Source: Methylophaga sp.
GTDB lineage: Bacteria > Pseudomonadota > Gammaproteobacteria > Nitrosococcales > Methylophagaceae
Direction of reading: 5' to 3'
Length of the DNA stretch: 64,000 bases
Assembly: GCA_002733715.2 (NCBI GenBank)
Contig: NVWQ02000006.1
Span: 1-64,000 of the forward strand
Shown here: positions 57,692 to 64,000 of the stretch, in pieces
How positions within the stretch are numbered: position 1 is the stretch's first letter
How the letters are laid out: every line of letters begins with the position of its first letter
The notes under the pieces: generated by a model
The model's input: the letters and a program-made list of their open reading frames with translations, nothing else
The model's database searches: none
Told to the model about the DNA's origin: nothing
Made by a program: the position numbers and the translations under genes

Positions 57692-58264
57692 ATGAAAAAA
57701 CTAGTATGCCTATCATTCACATTGCTTACTTTAGTATCATTTTCTGTTGTTGCTGATGAGCAGAAAGAATTTCAGATACAAAGCAAAGCCGCTATTAAAG
57801 AATTTGCAAGCACACTGAAAGGAGCCTTAGTTTCAGCTATGAAGTCAGGTGGCCCTACTGAAGCGATTCAAGTGTGCAATCAAGTTGCTCCAGCTATTGC
57901 GGCAACATTATCTGAAAAATATGGTTTTGAGATTGCTCGAACCAGTCTAAAAGTACGTAACCCTGACAATAAAGCGGATTGCTGGGAGCGAAAAGTGCTT
58001 AATCAATTTGAAAAACGCAAACAGGCGGGTGAAGAAGTAAAAACACTTACTTTTAGCGAGACAGTGACTAGTGATGATGGTCAAGAAATGCGAATAATGA
58101 AAGCTATTCCGACTGGCGCGGTGTGCCTAAAATGTCACGGCAGTAATATTGCTGAACCTGTTCAAACTTCTTTAAGTGAGCTATATCCAGAAGATCAAGC
58201 GACAGGTTTTTCTTTGGGTGATATTCGTGGTGCGTTTACAATTCGTAAAACTATCGAACAGTAG
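57692..58264 (+). CDS. Periplasmic DUF3365 (Tll0287-like) c-type heme protein
   Basis: A 190-residue secreted protein with signal peptide (about 1-21, ending VVADE). The core matches DUF3365: AIQVCNQVAPAIAATLSEKY, ARTSLKVRNPDNKADCWERK, then GAVCLKCHGSN, a CxxCH heme c site, and the C-terminal GFSLGDIRGAFTIRK. Relatives form sensor-like domains or small cytochromes; electron transfer or redox sensing in the periplasm is plausible. A stem terminator follows at 58271. Confidence 0.82.
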   Translation: MKKLVCLSFTLLTLVSFSVVADEQKEFQIQSKAAIKEFASTLKGALVSAMKSGGPTEAIQVCNQVAPAIAATLSEKYGFEIARTSLKVRNPDNKADCWERKVLNQFEKRKQAGEEVKTLTFSETVTSDDGQEMRIMKAIPTGAVCLKCHGSNIAEPVQTSLSELYPEDQATGFSLGDIRGAFTIRKTIEQ

Positions 58265-58270
58265 AAATTA

Positions 58271-58300
58271 AAAAGCTCTTGTTGCGCTACAAGAGCTTTT
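58271..58300. terminator. Hairpin terminator after the heme protein
   Basis: AAAAGCTCTTGT and ACAAGAGCTTTT form a perfect 12-base stem with a 6-base loop, 6 bases after the stop. The T-run is short on both strands, giving a symmetrical, possibly bidirectional terminator. Confidence 0.7.
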
Positions 58301-58333
58301 AATATTCTTTAGTCTAGGAAATTTATTTTAACC

Positions 58334-58383
58334 ACAGATTCCGGCTAAAAGCATGCCGAAACGTAGTAACCGAAGGATCAATG
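58334..58383 (+). repeat. Extended REP-like repeat, direct copy
   Basis: CAGATTCCGGCTAAAAGCAT, GCCGAAACGTAGTAACCGAA, GGATCAATGACG. It corresponds over its whole length to the inverted copy at 31500-31555. It lies between the heme-protein terminator and the winged-helix gene. Confidence 0.7.
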
Positions 58384-58421
58384 ACGGAAAACACGTTAAA
58401 TATCCTTAAGCTGGATTATGG

Positions 58422-58619
58422 TTATTTTAAAACAATAGTTTCCGTTCGACCTTTAGTCACAACAGTAAGTTTGCCTTCTTTCGCTAACCAACCAATTGCA
58501 CGTTGTACTTCTTTCGCATCAAGTTTTGTTTCTTTTGCGATCTTCGTTGCGCTACTTGCACCATTTTTATCTAAATATTTCCATAACGCACCTGCCGCGT
58601 TACCAATTGCATCTGCCAC
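58422..58619 (-). CDS. Small winged-helix protein (DUF2582)
   Basis: A 65-residue protein made up of one winged helix: AIGNAAGALWKYLDKNGASS, ATKIAKETKLDAKEVQRAIG, WLAKEGKLTVVTKGR. This matches the DUF2582 family of small wHTH proteins found across bacteria. It should bind DNA or a protein partner; the target is unknown. A good AGTGGAG ribosome site precedes ATG 58619. Downstream of the rhomboid gene on the same strand. Confidence 0.82.
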   Translation of the reverse strand: MADAIGNAAGALWKYLDKNGASSATKIAKETKLDAKEVQRAIGWLAKEGKLTVVTKGRTETIVLK

Positions 58620-58707
58620 TTTTATTCTCCACTGTTATATTAAATTTTAGAACCATCGCCATTATACGTAGCTCTTGTAGCCATTTATAGAGAAAAACTT
58701 CCCGATT

Positions 58708-59361
58708 TTACTTCGGTGGCTGTTCGTCATCCCAGTCCATCTCTATCGTTTCATCCTTATCGGCTTCAATTTCCCAGCTATATTTTTTCTCAGGCGGCTT
58801 TGGATCTTTGTTTCTAAATATAATCGCACAGATAATTCCCATCAACGCGCCAAACAGATGCGATTCAAATGATATTTCTTCTTTGGTCGGCAATACGCCC
58901 CACACCATGCTGCCATAGAGAAAGAACACAATCATGGCAATCGCCATGGCCGGTTTATCTCGTCTTAACACTCCAATTAAAAACAGAAAAAACATCATAC
59001 CGTGAGTGAGGCCACTCGCACCATAATGATACGATTCTCGGGCAAATAACCACACTCCTAAACCAGAACCAAAATAAATAATGATCAATGTCCATTTTGC
59101 TGATTTCGGATATTCGTAGAATAAAGCCGTCGTTAAAACAAATAATGCTAAGGTGTTAGAAAAAAGATGCTCAAATGAACCGTGAATAAGTGGTGCGAAC
59201 ACTATACCTATTAAACCTTCAATCTCTCTAGGGTAAACACCATATATACCCAAGCGCCATGAAAATGCTAATTGCAAACCTTTAATAAGCCATAACACTG
59301 CAATAACAATAACGACTTTAATTGCGATTGGTTTTAATAAAACCTGTTGTTCAGGTTCCAT
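58708..59361 (-). CDS. Rhomboid-family intramembrane serine protease
   Basis: A 217-residue membrane protease with about six helices. The catalytic pair is Ser116 in YHYGASGLTHG and His168 in ESHLFGALMG; HGSFEHLFSNTLAL (His60, His65, Asn69) forms the oxyanion region. The C-terminal tail is charged and cytoplasmic. ATG shares one base with the ovoB stop (TAATG), so it is co-translated with the ovothiol genes; a direct role in that pathway is not expected, and the substrate is unknown. Confidence 0.87.
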   Translation of the reverse strand: MEPEQQVLLKPIAIKVVIVIAVLWLIKGLQLAFSWRLGIYGVYPREIEGLIGIVFAPLIHGSFEHLFSNTLALFVLTTALFYEYPKSAKWTLIIIYFGSGLGVWLFARESYHYGASGLTHGMMFFLFLIGVLRRDKPAMAIAMIVFFLYGSMVWGVLPTKEEISFESHLFGALMGIICAIIFRNKDPKPPEKKYSWEIEADKDETIEMDWDDEQPPK

Positions 59362-60518
59362 TACAAAGATTGGATGATCAACTTGCAGGCGTCTAAGACT
59401 ACTTTCCTTGGAGCCGCAATATTCAGTCGCATAAAACCACTGCCCGCCTCACCAAAACTAATGCCGGGATTTAAGCCTACTTTTGCCTGTTTTACAAAAA
59501 ATTCTTTTAAGTCGTCGTCATTCAAATTCATTGCTCGACAATCAAGCCAAAGTAGATATGTGCCTTGAGAATTAATCACCTTGATCTTAGAGGTCATCTC
59601 ATCAAATAATGCTACAACTTGGTGACGTGTTTCATCTAAATAAAGCATTAATTCATCTAACCACGACTCACCTTCACGATACGCCGTTTCAAATGCTGTA
59701 ATACTAAACGGATTGATCGCATTAATATGCAGGCGATCAAACACCTGCCTTATAGCTTTCCAATGCTTCCTGTCGTTAATAACAAGGCTCGATAAACCTA
59801 GACCCGGAATATTAAATGTCTTGCTAGGGGATACAGCCGTAATAACGGTTACATCATCAGCCAATGTGGCTAGTGGAATATGCTGATAGTCTGGGTAAAT
59901 TAAATCGGCATGAATTTCATCAGAAATAATAATTAAATTATACCGCCGAGCGATATCTAACACCGCTTCTAGCTCTTGCTGTTGCCACACGCGACCTACC
60001 GGATTATGCGGTGAACATAATAATAAGATTTTGGCACCCGACGCAGCACATTGCTCAAGGTGTTCCAAATCAAATTGATATTCGCCGCCTTCTAGTTTCA
60101 GTGGGCTCTCAATGAGAGTGCGGCCAGTATCTGTGACCGCTGAGAAAAAAGGTGGATAAATCGGCGGTTGCACAATAATGCCATCACCCTCTTCTGTTAA
60201 AGCCTCAATCACCGCATGCATAGATGGCACAACACCTGGACAGATCAAAATCGATTTTTTATCAATCGACCAGTTATGGCGATGTTTGAACCAGTCTTGC
60301 ATCGAAGTAAATAACGAATCGGGATAATGGGTATATCCGTAAATAGGGTGACTTGCACGTTGAATCAATGCATTTGTCACAGCGATCGGTGCAGCCAAAT
60401 CCATATCCGCTACCCACAGCGGTGTCACATTTTCAGTGCCAAATACCGCTTTACGCACACCAAACTTAACATCTGACGTGCCCGTTCTATCGATTATTTG
60501 ATCAAAATCGATTGCCAT
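59361..60518 (-). CDS. ovoB: OvoB, PLP-dependent C-S lyase (PatB/MalY-like) of ovothiol synthesis
   Basis: A 385-residue fold-type I PLP enzyme of the MalY/PatB group. ADMDLAAPIAVTNALIQRAS, HPIYGYTHYPDSLF, LLCSPHNPVGRVW, ISDEIHADLIYPDYQ and the PLP lysine K233 in SPSKTFNIPGLGLSSLV are present. As a free-standing gene it would be called cystathionine beta-lyase or aminotransferase; directly after ovoA it is best read as OvoB, which cleaves 5-histidylcysteine sulfoxide to 5-thiohistidine, pyruvate and ammonia. The start shares one base with the ovoA stop. Confidence 0.82.
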   Translation of the reverse strand: MAIDFDQIIDRTGTSDVKFGVRKAVFGTENVTPLWVADMDLAAPIAVTNALIQRASHPIYGYTHYPDSLFTSMQDWFKHRHNWSIDKKSILICPGVVPSMHAVIEALTEEGDGIIVQPPIYPPFFSAVTDTGRTLIESPLKLEGGEYQFDLEHLEQCAASGAKILLLCSPHNPVGRVWQQQELEAVLDIARRYNLIIISDEIHADLIYPDYQHIPLATLADDVTVITAVSPSKTFNIPGLGLSSLVINDRKHWKAIRQVFDRLHINAINPFSITAFETAYREGESWLDELMLYLDETRHQVVALFDEMTSKIKVINSQGTYLLWLDCRAMNLNDDDLKEFFVKQAKVGLNPGISFGEAGSGFMRLNIAAPRKVVLDACKLIIQSL

Positions 60519-62623
60519 TATTTCCTAATCCATAGTGTGACATCTGACAAAGTATGCTGAAATTTACGGCTAGTCTCTCGGATAACAAACGGTACTTGTT
60601 GTGGTGCTTTCATCAAATCAAAATCTGTTCCTAAAACAGTTTTCAGGCCATCTAAGCTTGTCACATTCTCACCATCTTTTTTAATGCCTCCGATCCAGTT
60701 TTCTTTATTGGTATGTTCTTCCAACCATGTGTACGGTGATGCAATTAATAACACTCCACCCGAATTAATACGTTGGTGAATAGTTGATAAGAACAATGCT
60801 GGATCATATAAACGGTCAATCAAATTTGCTGCCATCACTAAATCATAGCCTTTAAAATGTGCTTTCAAATTACAGGCATCACCTTGTAAAAACTCCACTT
60901 TATCACTGACCACGGCTAAACCAAGATCATCCAATCGGCGTTCACGATGCAGCATCAACTCACCTTCATCAGCAATGCTATAGCGAATGACACCTTGCAC
61001 AGCTAATTGCACGCCAAGGTTGATTAACCGTGCTGAGAAATCAATACCCGTCACATGATCAAAATGTTTAGCTAATTCAAAGCTAGCTCGCCCTACCGCA
61101 CAACCAATATCTAAAGCTTTGAGGGCAGGTTTGTCACCCAAGGCCTTAATAGCAATTTCGGCAAGTATTTGAGGAAAGTTAGCCACATCATAATAGCTAT
61201 CACCATAGTGGAACTCAGCATATTCGGATAACATTTTATCATTTTCATAGTTGGACACAGCGTGTTCCTCAAGTTCATCAGCCACAACATAACGGAAACC
61301 CGCATGTTGAAAAAAGTGTCGCCTAAACGCATATCGCGCCGCCTTACGGCTTTCATTACCTGATGAAATCCACGAGCCGCCTTTAAATAAATTATGCCTG
61401 CCATCAAATGTCGGCATAGTGAAATCATCATAAAGCGGATGCACTTGAAAACCATCCAGTGGATAGATTGGCGTTTCTGTCCACTGCCAGACATTACCGA
61501 CTACATCATATAACTCACCATGAGAAAACTCATTAACCGGGCAGGATGAAGCGGCATAATCACAGTGGATATTGGCAGTAGATTGTTCGCTAGTTAATTC
61601 TTCAACACCCGAAAAATCATACATTCGCTGCCATTCATCTTCGGTTGGCAGACGTATTGATAAACCTGTTTGTGCAGCTTTCCAATTACAAAAGGCTTTG
61701 GCTTCATGATAATTAACATCGACAGGCCAATCCCACGGCATCGCCACCATTTCCGTCATCAAACGCAATTGCCAGCCTTGTTCGGTTTTATGCCAAAACG
61801 TAGGGTGTGTTGCCTTAGCAAATGATTTCCATTCTAAACCTTCTACCAGCCAGTATTCATCAGTTTGATAAGCATCAGCTTCCACAAAAGTCAGAAACTC
61901 ATGATTACTCACTAAAAATTTACTAGCCTGAAACGCATTAATATCTGCTTGGTGCAAGCCATATTCATTATCCCAACCATAAACATGAGCATCAGCTGAT
62001 TTACCTAAACTCACCTTACCAGCAGAAATAGCCACTAATTCATTATTAGGTGGTGAACCTGTTTTGGTCCAAGGCCGCCATGCATCATTTGTTTGAACTA
62101 ATTCCAAGGCCTGCTGACGAATTAAAACTGATGATGTCTCAATGTGGATCTGCTCATGCTCAATCCCCATCAAAATCGTCCACCATGGGTTTTTCCAGTT
62201 GATTGGCAATTCTAATAGTGCTGTTTTGATAAGCTTATTAATCAGGTCTTTAAGCTGTTTTCGATAGGCTCTAACCTCAGCCACCGTCGGCCAATCATAA
62301 TGCGCATCGTCAAGATCATCCCAACTCATCTCATCGACACCAATAGCAAACATCGATTCAAATTTAGGGTCAATCCGCTGTTCTATCAAACCTGCTAATA
62401 ACAATTTATTAACAAAAAATGTTGCGGTGTGACCATAATAGAATATTAAAGGATGGCGTAGCGGGATAGATTGTTGATAATAGGCTTCGTCACTTGCCAA
62501 TGTTTCAAATAATGATTCATAACGCTCAAAAGTAGCATTAAAATAAGCCGCAATTTCTGCACGTTTTGCTTCAACATTATCACCCGTTAATAAAGGCGTT
62601 CTTAAATACTTCTGGGATGACAT
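60518..62623 (-). CDS. ovoA: OvoA, 5-histidylcysteine sulfoxide synthase fused to 4-mercaptohistidine N1-methyltransferase
   Basis: A 701-residue iron enzyme for ovothiol A. The N-terminal DinB-like domain gives the iron ligands: His65 in FYYGHTATFFVNKLL and His156/His160 in GIEHEQIHIETSSVL (HxxxHxE). The central FGE-sulfatase-like domain ends with GNVWQWTETPIYPLDGFQVH, KGGSWISSGNESRKAARYAF and RRHFFQHAGFRYV. The last 220 residues are a SAM methyltransferase (LDIGCAVGRASFELAKHFDH, LMAANLIDRLYDP). It joins cysteine to histidine at C5 and later methylates the ring. ovoB follows immediately. Confidence 0.93.
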   Translation of the reverse strand: MSSQKYLRTPLLTGDNVEAKRAEIAAYFNATFERYESLFETLASDEAYYQQSIPLRHPLIFYYGHTATFFVNKLLLAGLIEQRIDPKFESMFAIGVDEMSWDDLDDAHYDWPTVAEVRAYRKQLKDLINKLIKTALLELPINWKNPWWTILMGIEHEQIHIETSSVLIRQQALELVQTNDAWRPWTKTGSPPNNELVAISAGKVSLGKSADAHVYGWDNEYGLHQADINAFQASKFLVSNHEFLTFVEADAYQTDEYWLVEGLEWKSFAKATHPTFWHKTEQGWQLRLMTEMVAMPWDWPVDVNYHEAKAFCNWKAAQTGLSIRLPTEDEWQRMYDFSGVEELTSEQSTANIHCDYAASSCPVNEFSHGELYDVVGNVWQWTETPIYPLDGFQVHPLYDDFTMPTFDGRHNLFKGGSWISSGNESRKAARYAFRRHFFQHAGFRYVVADELEEHAVSNYENDKMLSEYAEFHYGDSYYDVANFPQILAEIAIKALGDKPALKALDIGCAVGRASFELAKHFDHVTGIDFSARLINLGVQLAVQGVIRYSIADEGELMLHRERRLDDLGLAVVSDKVEFLQGDACNLKAHFKGYDLVMAANLIDRLYDPALFLSTIHQRINSGGVLLIASPYTWLEEHTNKENWIGGIKKDGENVTSLDGLKTVLGTDFDLMKAPQQVPFVIRETSRKFQHTLSDVTLWIRK

Positions 62624-62692
62624 GTGATGACCTTTCTACACTTCAAAATCAATAGACAATCTAGCAGTATAAACGTTACGAATACAGTGCGT

Positions 62693-63259
62693 TTAATTTG
62701 CCGGCATTGCCAACCATGCTATTTTTGCTGACAACTCCACCGAGCAACTCCATTTATACGCCAAGTTGATTGTTTCTGCACAGGCATAGACACCATGACC
62801 TTTTACTACAGCGACTTTATGATCTTTTAGTGCTTCGGCTACTGCGCTGGGAGATTGTTCAAGATACTTGTCGTATGGAATAGTGATAACAGGCACAAAG
62901 GGAAAATAATACTGACCTTCAAAATCTACAGGAACGAAGTCATCACCATTCAATGTTAGTGCGACCGTATGTGGGCCATGACTGTGAATAACAGCTTTGG
63001 CATTTGAATTTTGTTGATAAACCTGGATGTGCAGAGGTGCATCAAGCGATGCGCCTTCTTCCATTGATCCATCAATATGACAGCAGATTAAATCATCAGC
63101 TTGTAGAGTATCGGCACAACAGCCTGTCGGGGTGACCCAAATTTCATCATGCCACCGAAATGAGGCATTACCGCTGTGCGAATCGTTGCAACCATATTGC
63201 CTTAGCCAACGATAGTGTTCAACCAGTTGCTGCTTCAGTTGTTTTCTGCTGCTCTTCAA
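62693..63259 (-). CDS. Class II aldolase/adducin-family protein
   Basis: A 188-residue zinc-fold protein. SHSGNASFRWHDEIWVTPTG is the class II aldolase opening, HSHGPHTVALTL gives two metal His, and VVKGHGVYACAETINLAYKW the third. Relatives include fuculose- and ribulose-phosphate enzymes and MtnB of methionine salvage; the substrate here is not evident. It starts with TTG 63259, supported by AAGGAG 7 bases upstream, within the end of the TPR gene (41-base overlap). It lies 69 bases upstream of ovoA on the same strand. Confidence 0.78.
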   Translation of the reverse strand: MKSSRKQLKQQLVEHYRWLRQYGCNDSHSGNASFRWHDEIWVTPTGCCADTLQADDLICCHIDGSMEEGASLDAPLHIQVYQQNSNAKAVIHSHGPHTVALTLNGDDFVPVDFEGQYYFPFVPVITIPYDKYLEQSPSAVAEALKDHKVAVVKGHGVYACAETINLAYKWSCSVELSAKIAWLAMPAN

Positions 63260-64000
63260 CTTGCCGCTCCTTAAGCTGATTGTCGATATGTTGTATCCAT
63301 CTTGCCGCTTGGCTACGTTGCTTTGAAAAAGCTGTTGCTTTATTAAACGATTTTTTCGCCTGAGGCAGATTGTTTAGGTGAAATTGGGTCATACCTAACA
63401 GCAAAAATGCTTGGCCTGCTTGGTCACCACTTAATTTACTGGTACTTTTTGATAATGCTTCTGACGCAGATTTCCACTGTTCAAGATCAAATAAAACACG
63501 ACCGTATTTTAAATCTGCTTTTCCGCTATTATCCAATGCCGTAATTCGTTTTAATATCGCTGCGGCCTTTTTTTCTTCTCTTGCAGCCAACCAACTATCA
63601 GCAAGATCGTTTAGATTTTTCAGATCAGTTTTTATCACGCCATTATTCATACCTGTTTTTAACATTTGAGCTGACTTATAGGGAATGCGTAAATAACTAT
63701 ACATATCAATCAGGTTCCTTAATGTTTTGGTATCGCCTAATTCTAAACGTTGTGCCAGCATTTTAACTGACAGAGCACTGAACTCTTTATTTTGTTGCAG
63801 ATACAATCCTGCTAATTGATTCCAATAATCTTTTTTATAGGGATAACGTGTAATCAAGGTTTCTAATACATTAATCGCCGACTTATATTGTTTAAGCTCA
63901 ATATGTGCTGACAACAGCACTTGATACCATGCTTCTTTGGCTGATTTGTCACGCTTAATGGCAGTGGTAATATGCCTAACCGTACCTTTGTATTGTTTAA
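63219..64000 (-). CDS. TPR-repeat protein, N-terminal part outside window
   Basis: The reading frame is open to the right edge (ITTAIKRDKSAKEAWYQVLL at the border), so only the C-terminal 260 or so residues are seen. It is built of helical pairs of TPR type: AINVLETLITRYPYKKDYWN, QLAGLYLQQNKEFSALSVKM, ADLKYGRVLFDLEQWKSASE, AFLLLGMTQFHLNNLPQAKK. The end is charged (LKERQVEEQQKTTEAATG). A GTG at 63920 is not the true start. Such repeats are protein-binding scaffolds; the partner is unknown. The end overlaps the aldolase start. Confidence 0.75.
   Translation of the reverse strand, partial: KQYKGTVRHITTAIKRDKSAKEAWYQVLLSAHIELKQYKSAINVLETLITRYPYKKDYWNQLAGLYLQQNKEFSALSVKMLAQRLELGDTKTLRNLIDMYSYLRIPYKSAQMLKTGMNNGVIKTDLKNLNDLADSWLAAREEKKAAAILKRITALDNSGKADLKYGRVLFDLEQWKSASEALSKSTSKLSGDQAGQAFLLLGMTQFHLNNLPQAKKSFNKATAFSKQRSQAARWIQHIDNQLKERQVEEQQKTTEAATG

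Noticed and set aside
58381-58650. 89-codon plus-strand frame across the small winged-helix gene
   Set aside because: The opposite strand encodes a clear DUF2582 domain with good ribosome site.

Overview
The window looks like the chromosome of an A+T-rich gammaproteobacterium. The gene orders ubiC-ubiA, spoT-rpoZ-gmk, surE-pcm-nlpD and prfB-lysS, a fused RF2 frameshift site, RdgB/HemW/RNase PH and Sec-type lipoproteins all fit this group. I suspect a marine, possibly methylotroph-like lineage, because of the NAD-linked formate dehydrogenase, ovothiol synthesis and guanidine use. The genus cannot be fixed from sequence reading alone. I see no rRNA, tRNA, CRISPR array, prophage or intact insertion sequence. 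Nearly all the DNA is coding, with short spacers.

Layout. Positions 1-2800 hold a cut GGDEF protein, a small K+ channel, an amidohydrolase and a secreted nuclease. Positions 2976-4401 hold a metallo-beta-lactamase-fold di-iron (ODP-like) protein overlapping a soluble chemoreceptor-hairpin-like protein, a probable oxygen or redox sensing pair. Positions 4449-12627 are a leftward housekeeping run (ubiA, ubiC, recG, ridA, spoT, rpoZ, gmk, yicC). Positions 12803-16076 run rightward (rph, rdgB, a lipoprotein, hemW). Then come a MORN-repeat protein, serC-serA, a BamE-like small protein with a MOSC protein, a two-component system with a divergent small envelope protein, thrC-hom-alaC, an HDOD protein, lysS-prfB, nlpD-yqaA-pcm-surE (no rpoS), a two-gene NAD-dependent formate dehydrogenase with an OFA-type transporter, and parC-parE.

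The most striking part is 46528-57247, a complete guanidine-nitrogen operon. Two NtrC-like sites one integral number of helical turns apart and a sigma-54 -24/-12 promoter precede a guanidine-I (ykkC) riboswitch. Then follow an ABC importer (binding protein, permease, ATPase), two DUF1989 proteins (carboxyguanidine deiminase subunits), a biotin-dependent urea/guanidine carboxylase, allophanate hydrolase and a TorF-type porin closed by a terminator. The layout suggests transcription gated by nitrogen starvation and then, at the RNA level, by guanidine itself.

The right end (58422-64000) carries a small winged-helix protein, a rhomboid protease, and OvoB and OvoA for ovothiol synthesis overlapping in one operon with a class II aldolase and a TPR protein cut by the window edge. 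Scattered through the intergenic spaces is a family of REP-like palindromes (core ATTCCCGC...GCGGGAATGACG), usually as an inverted copy followed by a direct copy. One copy runs into hemW and supplies its start codon.
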